Origin: Escallonia rubra
Taxonomy: Eukaryota; Streptophyta; Magnoliopsida; Escalloniales; Escalloniaceae
Length of the DNA stretch: 64,000 bases
Reading direction: 5' to 3'
Assembly: GCA_033065855.1 (NCBI GenBank)
Contig: JAVXUO010002581.1
Coordinates: 1,116,001-1,180,000, forward strand
Position 1 is the first letter of the stretch. Every line of letters begins with the position of its first letter. This document shows, one piece after another, positions 24,577 to 35,130 of the stretch. A program made the position numbers and the translations under genes. Below the pieces are notes generated by a model. That model was not told where the DNA came from. It worked only from the letters and a program-made list of their open reading frames with translations, and did no database searches.

Positions 24577-25447
24577 ACTCTAGCAAAATTCAGAACCAAG
24601 AGCAGATCAAACTCTATCTTCATCAGAGCCACAAAGCGTATACATTTAGGTCTAACAATTAAGCTTACTCCCACATTCCCACCCTGTTGCAGATCATATA
24701 TATGCTTAAATCATACATATACTAACAGACTTGCCAGTGGGCTAACTGAATAAGCGAGATGGCCGTGTAATTAAAGAGCTAGAAAGAGAACAAAAACCAC
24801 AAAATATCGACCATTCGAGCGTACTATGGGAGCGAGTTTCTCACCCTCGCTTTGAGCAGGTCTCTAAGATCAGGACCCTTGAGTAATAAAAAGATTGTCT
24901 CCAAAGTCCAAAAGAGAATAACACTCCTACTCTTCAGAATAGAGTCGAAAGTTGATGAATCTCTGCCCCTATTTTATTTTGTTTGTGCAACCCAGCAAGT
25001 CAGATCCATAAAAATTAGTCTAGAAACAGAAGCATTAAATATTTTTCCTCTTTGTAGCATTTCTTGTTTCTCGTTTTGGGAGGTGAATTTCCACTAGTTA
25101 ACACTCTATGCCAATTAAGATGCATAAGCAAGACATAATCCTCTAACCATCTCATGAAAGAAGTTCTTTTCTTTCTTGAGTTGGGGGGTTGGAAATCCAG
25201 GGCCAGATACCTCAATACCTGATCATTGCAAGCCTGTAAGTTCACTAGACAAGGCTTGCAATCGATTGAGATCCAGGAAATTCAATAGGGGTTTCAGTGT
25301 CAAAAGTAGGAACTCCCCACAACTTTGAGAAAGAAAGACCAGCTTGCTCAAGAGGGGTTTAGCAAAGACTAAAGTAAAAGCAGTCATGGCTCTGATATCA
25401 TGGTTGGAGTGGAAAAGAATTCCTTGTTGTCCGCCTATAGTTTAGGG

Positions 25448-25449
<2 letters not shown>

Positions 25450-25483
<34 letters not shown>
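25450..25483. repeat. (AT)n microsatellite
   Basis: About 17 uninterrupted AT units inside the inferred FLX-like 5' UTR intron. Confidence 0.9.
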
Positions 25484-25487
<4 letters not shown>

Positions 25488-27296
25488 AACCAAAATGTTG
25501 ATCGAGCTGAGCAGTCAACATGACTGCAAGCTAGTGTGAGAGCATAATAATCGCAGGGGGGGGCGTGGAGAATTGCATTACTGGTTGGAATATTTCTGTA
25601 CTGATTCCAATGGGTTAGATGAAGGGGAGGCATTCCCATTGGCCTTGTCCCCAGCAGATGGTTAGTACCGCACGTGGTTTACAATATTTCTTTAAGTATA
25701 CAGGGTCGCTCCAAAGGTTAAGATGTCTCATATAAAGTAACTAAAGGTTCTCCTAACATAGATTAAAAACACACGAACTGCAATCATGTGACAAATGAAC
25801 GCAAAGTGTCATTCTCTATATCTTAGTTGCACGGAGCATTAGTGCCAGAAGCGTCACAAAAATGAGAGAATGCTGCAACTAAGCTCTACATCACCCGCTT
25901 CCATACCAAGAAACACCACATAAATTCTGTCACAGAAAAAAAGAAAAAACCCTAAACAACAAGATGGGAAAGTACCTTTGTTTATTCTAAGAACAAAGAA
26001 GTAAGAACTCAAAATCGCATAACCTTAGCTAAAGGAAGAAGCTATCCATGTCACTCGTGGAGTATAAGACTGATAGGCTATTTGTTTAAGCTCATAACTA
26101 CTAACGCTTGTTGTGAAGCTCTTTAACAAGAAACTAAACAATCTCCATAATAGGATCAAATAATGTGGTTTTCTGGATTTTCCTACATCATTACATCCGC
26201 TGCATCTGCATTTCAAAAAAACAGAACAAAAACCCCATATAGTTGCTGTATAATGTGAGCATTGGTTCCAGAAAGGGTTAGCTATCGACAAAATCGATGA
26301 CATTCCCTTAAAGTCACCATGTCTAGAGATTTGCAAATAGCAATTTAAAAATCTGTCTAGTTTTTTACGAAACCTAGTCATGAGAATACTCTGCACAAAT
26401 CACAGCAATCACCATGAAACCTGAAGACATGTGAATGACAAGCTATCCCCTTGAATTATCCACCAGCACAAAAATTCCCAGTTGTCCTAACATCTCTACT
26501 CGTTTAGTTATAAAAACTCTTTTACTAGAACAGAGATAATTCTAACATCAGCAATCCACTTTCCACGTTTTTGAATCCAAACAGGTATGATCGAGTGGCC
26601 TATAGATAAGCGCATAATTTCTTGCATCAGATCATGTTTAAACGCTAGCATTTACCGGTAGTCTTCACCTCAAACTTGTAATTTATTGCCAAGTAGCCCT
26701 CTCAATGCAGTCAAACCTTGAGCCCAATAAGATCACTGCTGATGTTAAATCATACTCCATCAGTTCCATTGGATCTTTCCCCCTTTGACTTTTAGCGAAT
26801 TTCTATAAAGATCGTACACGTAAACATTAACGTTACTCGTTGTTTTAACCCTAGCTAGACTTACCAAAGGATACCTATCTAATTATAACTGCCATTTGAG
26901 ACCAATTGGATGTTTACATGAACCAAACCTATCCTAGAACTTTGCAAAAAGTAAAATGAGAAATCCAATGGGACCGAGCTAGTATACTTATTTGATGAAA
27001 AAGCCTATTATTTTCTGTTCATTTTGACTACGAAAATTGCCACAGCGTTCCATTTTTGCAACTTCTCAGTTGAATTATGCATCATGCACCAAACAATTTA
27101 TAACAACAATACACTTTTGCTCCCTAGACAATTCATTGAATTCTGCAAATAGCAACTAAGAACCGACGTGTGTAGCCTTAGTTGACAAAACCTAATTACT
27201 GAAAACAAAGTACCAAAAATGACGGCGATGAGCGCATGACTTAGGCATAAGAAACCTTTGCATTATGCTGCGGAAGAGGAGAGAGAGGAAGTTTAC

Positions 27297-27397
27297 CAGC
27301 TAGGGCGGTTGCGGTGGAGAGGCGGCGGATAGACGGGCGGAGCGGAGAGCAGTTGCTCGACTGAAATTAAGGCAAAATCGACTCTAGGGCTTTTATA
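27297..27397 (-). promoter_or_regulatory. Probable core promoter and first exon of FLX-like
   Basis: On the minus strand CTATAAAAG (27398-27390) is a good TATA box. About 30 bp downstream begins a CT/CG-rich leader (27362-27297) ending at a strong splice donor, CTG/GTAAAC. It has no ATG before the donor. The only downstream minus-strand gene that needs a 5' exon is FLX-like, whose ATG is directly preceded by an acceptor. A separate unannotated transcript is the alternative. Confidence 0.55.
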
Positions 27398-28461
27398 GTG
27401 ACATTCTACGGAAATCGTGGAGTACATTTTATTTTTTTCCGTTGGTGGCATTGTATGGAAGCGTTGGATGAAAGTCATGAAACGCCTTATGATTACATAA
27501 ATACCCTCATTTTGTGTTTATATAAGTTCATTATTCACGGTTTTCATTACCCTATCAGTGTTTATCCTTTTGAATTAATATATATATATATATTATTGAG
27601 TAGGTAAAAATAAGCAAGAGGCCTTTAACTACTGTGTGACTAGGTGCCTTATCCCTTCTCGTCGCATAACATAGTTCCCTAGTTCATTTCAAGGGTTGTT
27701 GCACGCTATATTAAGTAATTTGATAAATTATACACGGCACCCCTGAAGTTTGCCTAAATTACACACGAACCCCCTATCTTTTTTAATTACTCTCCGCTCC
27801 CTGTGATTTGTCACTGTCTTACATAAAGCCCAGTTCCGTTAAAGAACCGTTAAGAAAAGTTAGGGCACCTTTCAATTATTATGATATTCCCAAAATGCCC
27901 TCTTCTTCTTCTTCCTTACAACCCAATGCTTAGCCACTGCCGCCGATGCTCCGCCACTGCCGCCGACGCCTCACCACCGCTGCCAAAGGCTGATTCTCCT
28001 AATTTCTCATACACACTGACGACCACTACCGACAACTACCGCCTATCCAAACACCATCTTACACCAAACCCGCACTACCCATCAAGCACACACATACGCA
28101 CATCGACGGCGGACACTTCGCCTCTTCTCTGAGACTCTCCTAACTATGCCCACCCTGATCTAGAGATACAGATAAGGCGATTGGGCCGATGGCGTCAATG
28201 GCTGACAAAGAACATTACGGTGCAGATGAGGCGTCTGAATCAAGAAGAAGACCTAATCTCTCCTTTATTGGCCTCTCCCAATTTTCACCGGTGATCAACA
28301 ATCACGAGGCTGTTCTTTTTGCCGGCGGCTCTGGGAGGAGACGATGGGGCACTCGTCGGACCGTCGCGAACCACGATGTAAGACTCCTGCTTGGACTCCT
28401 CGTCCACCTCGGACATCTTCGGCGATTAATCGAATCTGAACTGGAAGGTGAGGATCTGAAC
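27398..28461. other. Mixed intergenic DNA, possible MULE-type end
   Basis: From about 27720 the text (GGCACCCCTGAAGTTTG, then CACACGAACCCCC) resembles termini of plant Mutator-like elements, but I found no matching inverted end downstream. The minus strand around 28280-28410 opens MSEVDEESKQESYIVV and continues to a stop soon after; I do not recognise it. The plus-strand frames 27881-28132 and 28189-28470 are low-complexity. Confidence 0.35.
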
Positions 28462-28499
28462 CGGATTTGACACAAACACCGTCGTCATGGATTACCGAT

Positions 28500-28692
28500 T
28501 AGAGATGGCCTTGGTACTTGTCGGCCTGGAGCTGGGCGAGCTCGGTGAGGCGCTGTTCGAGCGAAGAGGCAAGCCGTGAGTGCTGTGATTGGATCTGCGG
28601 TGAACTCGGAGGAGAGGGAGACGTACTTTTGCTCGAAGATGGAGCAGGTCTGCTCGGCGGTGATGGAGGCGGCATCAGCCTGGGCCCTGACG
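28500..28692 (-). pseudogene. NUA: Fragment of NUA (nuclear pore anchor, Tpr homologue)
   Basis: NUA is the plant Tpr-like nuclear basket protein of about 2,000 residues. The minus strand encodes VRAQADAASITAEQTC, then FEQKYVSLSSEF, then in another frame SLEQRLTELAQLQADKYQ, matching consecutive segments of the NUA N-terminal coiled coil (about residues 40-100 as I recall it). One extra base between SSEF and the QIQSQHS segment shifts the frame, and a stop follows HL. Only this piece is present. It lies between 20-bp direct repeats (28462-28481 and 28691-28710), suggesting capture or filler insertion. The same DNA makes the longer 121-residue frame 28864-28499, which is not a gene. Confidence 0.8.
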
Positions 28693-28710
28693 GATCTGAC
28701 ACAAACACCG

Positions 28711-29154
28711 CCTGGGTATTTCTTTCCTCAGCATCTGCGCTCACCGCCGACGGCCACCCACCACCGTCACAACTCACAATTACCTCACAGTTCATCAAAG
28801 CACCAAAGCCATCCACTTCCACTTCCACTTCCACCTCGCCGAAAACCGTCACCGTCACCATCACCTCACCTCCACCGTCCGTCCACCTCTAGCTCGACCA
28901 AGCATCGTTACGGCATCACCACCTCCTCCACCTTCATCACCAGTTAACCGCCAAGAAAACTGTTTATTGGCGACTACCTCACCATGAGTTAGAAGACCGA
29001 TCGGGATTACGCCATAGACAAGCGTGAATTTCCTGGAAGTAATTTTAGGTAGAGCATTGAAGAAGAAAAGTTATTGTTCCCTTTACAGTCTCCTGTCACT
29101 GATTCCACTCCTGAAGGTTAGCTCCATTCTATTGTTAGTTAATCTGTAATTGTT
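28711..29154. other. Unrecognised stretch between NUA fragment and gypsy fossil
   Basis: Proline/serine/histidine-rich open frames on both strands around 28576-28947 come from a (TTCCAC)n-like, low-complexity stretch at about 28817-28835 and its surroundings. A short plus-strand piece near 28985-29115 reads codon-like but matches nothing I know. Confidence 0.35.
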
Positions 29155-31225
29155 ATTTGTAGCGTATCGAACTCGAGACACTACGGCCATGGTGGATTGC
29201 TGTGAGTTCTTCAGATTATTTACCACAAATATTGGAAGATTTAAGGAATAAAGTGAGAATTGTGAGCTAGAATTGAGAGAGAAGAGAGAAGAACAAGAGA
29301 GAACATATTTCCTTTAGAGAGAAGAAAAATTCAGATACATCATTCCTGCCCTTCTCTTGATTCTTCCCTAATTTAAAGGGAAGTTGTAACAAGAACTCAA
29401 ACAGAAAAATAGAAAATGAAAACAGGCGGTAGTTTCAAAAATGCATAAAATAGTCGCTAAAGGTCTTGGAACCCAAATTCAGATGTTTGGGCCAAACGGT
29501 GTCGTCTTCACTCCAAACAAGTTAAGAGCTAAACGATGTCGTCATTGTTCCAAACGATGCCATCCCACTTATTGACTGAGTGGTCTAAGCGGCGTCATTC
29601 CCAGTGGCGCGAATATCTTTCCCAAGCGGCGTCGTTCCCAGTGGTGCCACAGTCTTCTTCCTGATCTTGATCTTCAATGGAGCTCGAGCTGGGACTGTGG
29701 TGATCTCCTCCTCAACCTGTGGTTGTCCTGCCTCAACTTCGTCCCTAGTATCCTCCTGAGCTACAGCTGGGGCTGTTACATCCATTTCCTCTTCAATTGA
29801 CCCTTGTCCCCAAGGGTCGAATTTATGGAATCTGATTCTAATGACCTCCCAATCCTCCCATGTTTCTTCACCCTGATTGGCATTGGACCATTTAACTAAT
29901 ACCTGCCCCACAGCTTGATTCTGGCATTTAATGATTCGTTGATCGAGGACTGTAATTGGTTCGATTAAGAACTGCCCTTCCATTCCCAGGTGTGGTAGGT
30001 CTGTAGAGGGTGCAAGTTGGTGACCGATCTTCTTCTTTAGTAAGGAAACGTGAAACACAGGGTGCACCTTGGAAGTGTCTGGAACTTGCAATTTGTAGGC
30101 AACCTTCCCAATTCGTTGGAGTACTTGATAAGGTCCAAAGAATCTGGGAGAAAGCTTCAGGTTCCTTCTCAGGGCCAAGGATGTCTGTCTATAAGGCTGT
30201 AACCTCAGATAGACCCAATCACCAACCTCAAATTCCCGTTCAGTGCGATGCAAATTGGCATACTGTTGCATCCAAGCTTGAGCTTGAGTGAGGTTATCCT
30301 TTAGGAGAGTCAAGACCTTACTCCTGTCCCTTAAGAAGATGTCCAAATCACTGATGTTGGTGGTCTCGGAGGTAGCCAAGCTAAGGGGCTTAGGCTTGTA
30401 GCCATACACAGCTTCAAATGGGGTCATGTTAATAGCTGAATGGTGGCTGGTGTTATACCAATGTTCAGCCAGGGTCAAGCACTTAGCCCAGCTGTAAGGC
30501 CTGTCTCCACACATGCATCTCAGATAATTCTCTAAACATTTGTTCACCCTTTCAGTCTGGCCATCAGTCTCAGGGTGATAGGCTGAACTGTAGGCCAATT
30601 TAGTACCAAGCAACTTGAAGAGCTTAGACCAAAAGGTGGAGAGGAACACCTTATCTCTGTCACCAACGATGGAAGTAGGCATCCCATGTAACTTGAACAC
30701 ATTGTCAAAGAATTTCTGAGCCACTATCTCTGCTGTGAAGGGGTGCGCGAGGCTGATGAAATGGGCATACTTGCTGAGCCTGTCCACAACTATGAATATA
30801 GTGTCTTGTCCTTGAGACTTAGGAAGCCCTTCCACAAAGTCCAGGGTTAGGTGAGTCCACATTTGCTCTGGAATCTCCAAAGGTTGGAGTAATCTTGGAT
30901 AAGGAACATTCTCATGTTTGTTCCTTTGGCAAAGATCACACTCACTCACCATTTGTGTGGCTTGTTGCTTTAATTTTGGCCAATAGAAAAACATTCTCAC
31001 CCTTCTGTAAGTGTTGTTGATTCCTGAGTGACCACCAATACCAGTAGTGTGCATCTCCTGTAATATCTGTTCCCTGAGGGTACCATTACTGCCCACATAC
31101 ACCTTTCCTTTGCACTTCAAAATACCTCCTTGGTAGGAATGGAATGAAATGGCCATGGGGTCTATCACCAGCTCCTGGATAGCTCTCTGAGCTTCTTCAT
31201 CATTCTCGTCATCAGTGAGTTTCAC
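29155..31225 (-). mobile_element. Ty3/gypsy chromovirus fossil, integrase-side part
   Basis: An LTR retrotransposon fossil on the minus strand. Parts seen, in order: the HHCC zinc-binding region of integrase, the DDE catalytic core (blocks around TLDFVEGLPK, IVGDRDKVF and YHPETDGQTERVN), the GPY-type module (FFGPYQVLQ), and a chromodomain-like C-terminus (LVKWSN, then ETWEDWEVI), which places it with the chromoviruses. These occupy 31225-29585. The following 430 bp (29584-29155) is probably 3' UTR and LTR sequence, with unclear limits. The element is incomplete: gag, protease and reverse transcriptase were not found nearby, and no LTR pair was seen. The integrase part looks well preserved, so it is not among the oldest repeats here. 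Confidence 0.9.
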
Positions 31226-31599
31226 AAAGAAAAGAAAGCATCATTCATTTTTTTTGTTTGTGAGTTAAGTATAAAAGAAAAGAAAAGACATCCGATTACA
31301 TATATACTATTACACTACATTGTGATAATTCTAACAAAGACTAAGAGTATATGATCTTAAAATAGAACATGATTTTGACAGAAGAATAAATTAGTCATAT
31401 ATGACATCATACAAAGTTCATCCCATACTAATGTAATATGCCTTATAGCACTGGTTAATGTCAAATAGAAAAAATAAAAATTAGCTATAAGTTGACTACA
31501 AACATCCCGACATCTAAATCTAATTGATGTAATACCAAAAGGAAAACAATCAGGCATGAGTCAACTCTAACATCTAAGACAATAATTTATTTGTAAGTA
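31226..31599. other. AT-rich stretch beside the gypsy fossil
   Basis: No gene or clear repeat is visible. The sequence changes from coding-like to AT-rich at about 31225, marking the edge of the gypsy remnant. Confidence 0.4.
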
Positions 31600-34512
31600 A
31601 AACGGTAAGTTCTTCCAAGAGCCCTTAAACCTAAATGTCATTAAAAATTTAGTCTTTATTATTTTAAGGGTAATATAGGCATTACAAAAATATTACTTAT
31701 GAGAGTTTTCTTTCTCTCCGTTTCTTCTCAATTTTGGAAGGAAATATTTAGAGACGAAAGACGCCCAAACTTTACTCCATTCTCTCTTCTTTTCTCTCAT
31801 TAAAAAAACTAACAAACTAGAGAAAATAAAAGAAAATAGTCACTTTCCTTTTTCCCCCTCTTTTCTCTCCTAAAAAAATCGCAAATAGACGATAAGTGCT
31901 ATTTCAAAGCTTATTTACCACTAAACTGTGCATTAATGTTGAAACATTTAATTTTAGTGATATTTGAGGTGTGAACAAACACACGAAAGTGCTTCATTAA
32001 TAGCATATATGACTATCCGATATGTTTATTTAAGTTTACTCATATAAGATAAACTAAAATTATGACCATAATAACTACGAATTGTTTAATAATAAATCAA
32101 AAGAAATAATCATGATGCATGTGTAATTTTAATAAACATGAATAAAAAAGGAATGAACTCGAAAACAAACATGATGATGTGTCACAAAATTATCCTCAAA
32201 TTCGAATTTGGGAATCATATACACCAAATCATGTATGAAATCAAAGATAAATAATTCACAAATTAAGATCTTTAAAAAAAAAATTACAAAGTTATATGAC
32301 TTAATTTCAAATATTTTTAAAATTTTCTGTACTTTGAGTGTTTATTTTGTTATCTTAAAGTGTTTTAGAAATGTTAATAGTTAAAATTAAGTCTTAATAT
32401 ATTGATACATTAATTAGGTAGAGTTTTTGAAGTTGTAGAATTGGTTTTCTACTCATATAGGGTTAACTAAAATTAAGGCAACAATTGCTACGAATTTTTA
32501 ATAATAAATCAAAGTAAAGAATCATGATGCATGTGTAATTATAAAAAAATATGGATTAAAAAAAGGACTCGGAAACAAATATGATGATGTGTTGTAAATT
32601 GACTTAAAATTCTAAATTGGGAATCATATACACCAACATATGCAAATACAAAAAGAATTTAACGAATATGACTTACAAATAAAGTTTTTTCTTTTCTATT
32701 TATGAAAATAATTTATGTAGTACATATGACTTAATTTTTAAAAATATTTTAAAATACCAACATAGAAATGATTAAGAAATTAATGTTAATTGTGTGATCT
32801 CAACTTCTTAATTTTGAATCACATACACCAATAAGAACAAGCTAAAAAAGATTTTTAACATTAATGAATTAGAAGCAAACAAACATAAATGTTCATGGCA
32901 CTATTTACTTGACATGTCACTCCTTCTAATTATTCGACACAACATCCTATCAGTTTTCATGTCTCTTTCTTTTTTACCCCAACTTACCAACACTTTAATA
33001 TGATTTATTACTAACAAAATAGTAGGTCTAATTTGCCCAATTTTCGTATATCTTATAAAACTAGAAAATAAATTCTACACCTCCTAAAAGTCAACCTAAT
33101 CAACATACTCATATATTATGCCTTAATTTTAACTTTAACACTTCAAAAGTACTTTAAAATAACAAAATAAATCTTCAAAGGTAAAATACTAAAGTCATTC
33201 CCTACTTATTAACTCTTTACTACGATTTATTATTGAAAAGTTTGTCGATATAATTGTCCTGATATTTATATATCTTATAAAGCTCGAAATTTAATTTTAT
33301 AACTTTTAAAACTATGTGTTATAGACATATATTTACGTATTAAGTTTTAATTTTGACTATTAACATCTCAAAAGTACTTCAAAAAAATTAATTAAAACTA
33401 CGACAATCATATATGAAACTAAAGATTATACTCACAACTTAAACGATTTTTTATTTTACAGAATCAATATACAAACCAAAAATGACTTAACTTTTTAAAA
33501 TACTTCAAAATATCAAAATAAATGTTTAATTAAGAAATAAGTTTTACCTAAATAGCTCAAACTTTAAAGTGAAAATCATATACATCTAACAAATGCAAAG
33601 AAAAGGAATCACACCTTATTTGACTTAATGTTCAAAAAAAATTTAAATATAAAAATAAAAATTCACTTTCACAAATTATTTTTTAGTTAGATTACCTCAA
33701 TCTCTCAAACTGAAATCATATACTCTTTTTAAATGCAAAAAAAAAAAAATGAAATATAATTATCAAGTCGTAAGCAGTGTGCATCATCAATAAAATAACT
33801 GATAAGATTTGATTAGATTACTCACGGTTTCAAAAAACTATAACCAAATAATAATGTAAAAATGTGAGAGAGAAAATTATGTATAAAAATAAACTATACT
33901 ATACTTAATTAATGAAACTAAATTATTAGTATTTAATTATGACTTTTATCACCTAAAGTATTTAACAAGATAAGAACAAAAAATATAAAGGGCAAAAGCT
34001 AAGTAAAGATAAAAAGTTTTGTACTTTTACTTGCACCTTAAAAAAATTCTAAATAAGAAAGAATGTAAAAATATGAGAGATAAAATTATATATTAAGATA
34101 AATTTTGAAACTTACTACAAGTATATATGATTACTACCACTTAACCAACTTTAAATATCAAAAATATTAGTAATCGTTAACATTATTTTAAATTATCTTT
34201 AATTATCGTGTGAGTTGTACGGTATTTCACAAAAGTAATAAATGTGGAATGAGTCCGGCATTTATTATTTCAAAATATTCTATGCTTTATGCTTTTTTTT
34301 AGTGTCTTTTCATTATAATGATATTTACATGTAAAATGCATGAATGTGACATATTTTTAGTTTGATGGTTTGCTTCAAGCGAATACAAATAAAATTTAAT
34401 TCAAAACTATCACCCAACCTTAACTGTAGAAAAGTATACTGACAGGAAAAAGTACGGATATATAAGTCATTAAATAAAACTTATCCGGGCCTTGCCCGGG
34501 TTACTGGACTAG
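31600..34512 (+). mobile_element. Helitron-type element (non-autonomous), 3' end at 34512
   Basis: The right end is a textbook Helitron terminus: a 6-bp stem and 3-base loop hairpin (CCGGGC-CTT-GCCCGG, 34485-34499), nine bases, then CTAG (34509-34512) followed by T. Upstream lies about 2.9 kb of AT-rich DNA without coding capacity. It carries diverged internal duplications, for example 32040-32240 against 32450-32640 and 32978-33190 against 33191-33415. No Rep/helicase frame is present. The 5' end is not identified, so the start is only where the composition changes. Confidence 0.65.
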
Positions 34513-35130
34513 TATATATATAAAGCTGAAACATTCGCTTAAAATTGCGACACGTAAGATTTTTAGACTCTTATCTTTGCGCCACGTAGGATTTTTTAGG
34601 AACCTTTCCCTTCTGCCACATTAGCTTCAACTTTGCATGTGGTAGTCCCTCAACTTAATTGGTCTCTTCATTTAGAGTCCAACTTTTTAAAATTGGATGT
34701 ATTAAATTCAAGAGTGCTATTTGTTTTGGTGTTCTTTTCCTTTTCTACCTTATTTAACTTTTTGCTATAATTTATTATTAAAAAATTCGTAGGTATAATT
34801 TGTCCGATATTTTTAAACTTAATAAAATTAAGAAACCAATTATACCCCTTCTCAAAATTTACCTAATCAATATAATTATAGATTAGGTATTAATTTTGAT
34901 GATTAACTCCTCAAAAGCACTTTAAAATAACAATATAAATTCTCAAAAATATAAATTACGAAAATCATCCCAACTTACTAACTCTTTATTATGATTTTAT
35001 TATTAAGAAATTTGCAGAATCATTGGCTCGACTTTTGTAAATCTTATAAAACTAAAAAACCAATTCTACATCTTTGAAATATTTTTTAAAATTGTGACAT
35101 ATAAGCTTTTTTGAGCTCTTATTTTTTTGA
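34513..35130 (+). mobile_element. Second Helitron-like segment abutting the first
   Basis: Directly after the CTAG terminus the sequence TATATATATAAAGCTGAAAC, with GCGCCACGTAGGATT nearby, resembles the 5' start of plant Helitrons, though the canonical TC is missing. The following body (about 34745-35075) repeats the roughly 220-bp module found inside the first element. A 3' terminus was not found. It may be a related element inserted next to the first, or a broken copy. Confidence 0.45.

Larger units (their letters stand above)
24060..27296 (-). other. Probable 5' UTR intron of the FLX-like gene
   Basis: This inferred 3.2-kb intron runs from a donor CTG/GTAAAC (GT at 27296-27295) to the CTGCAG acceptor just upstream of the FLX-like ATG. 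It holds a family 1 MITE (24234-24576) and an AT microsatellite. I see no conserved coding frame in it. The pairing of this donor and acceptor is inference. Confidence 0.5.

Noticed and set aside
28499-28864. 121-residue minus-strand frame as a real gene
   Set aside because: Its C-terminal half is the shifted frame of the NUA fragment and its N-terminal half is low-complexity Glu/Val and Pro/Ser text; no start context or exon structure supports it.
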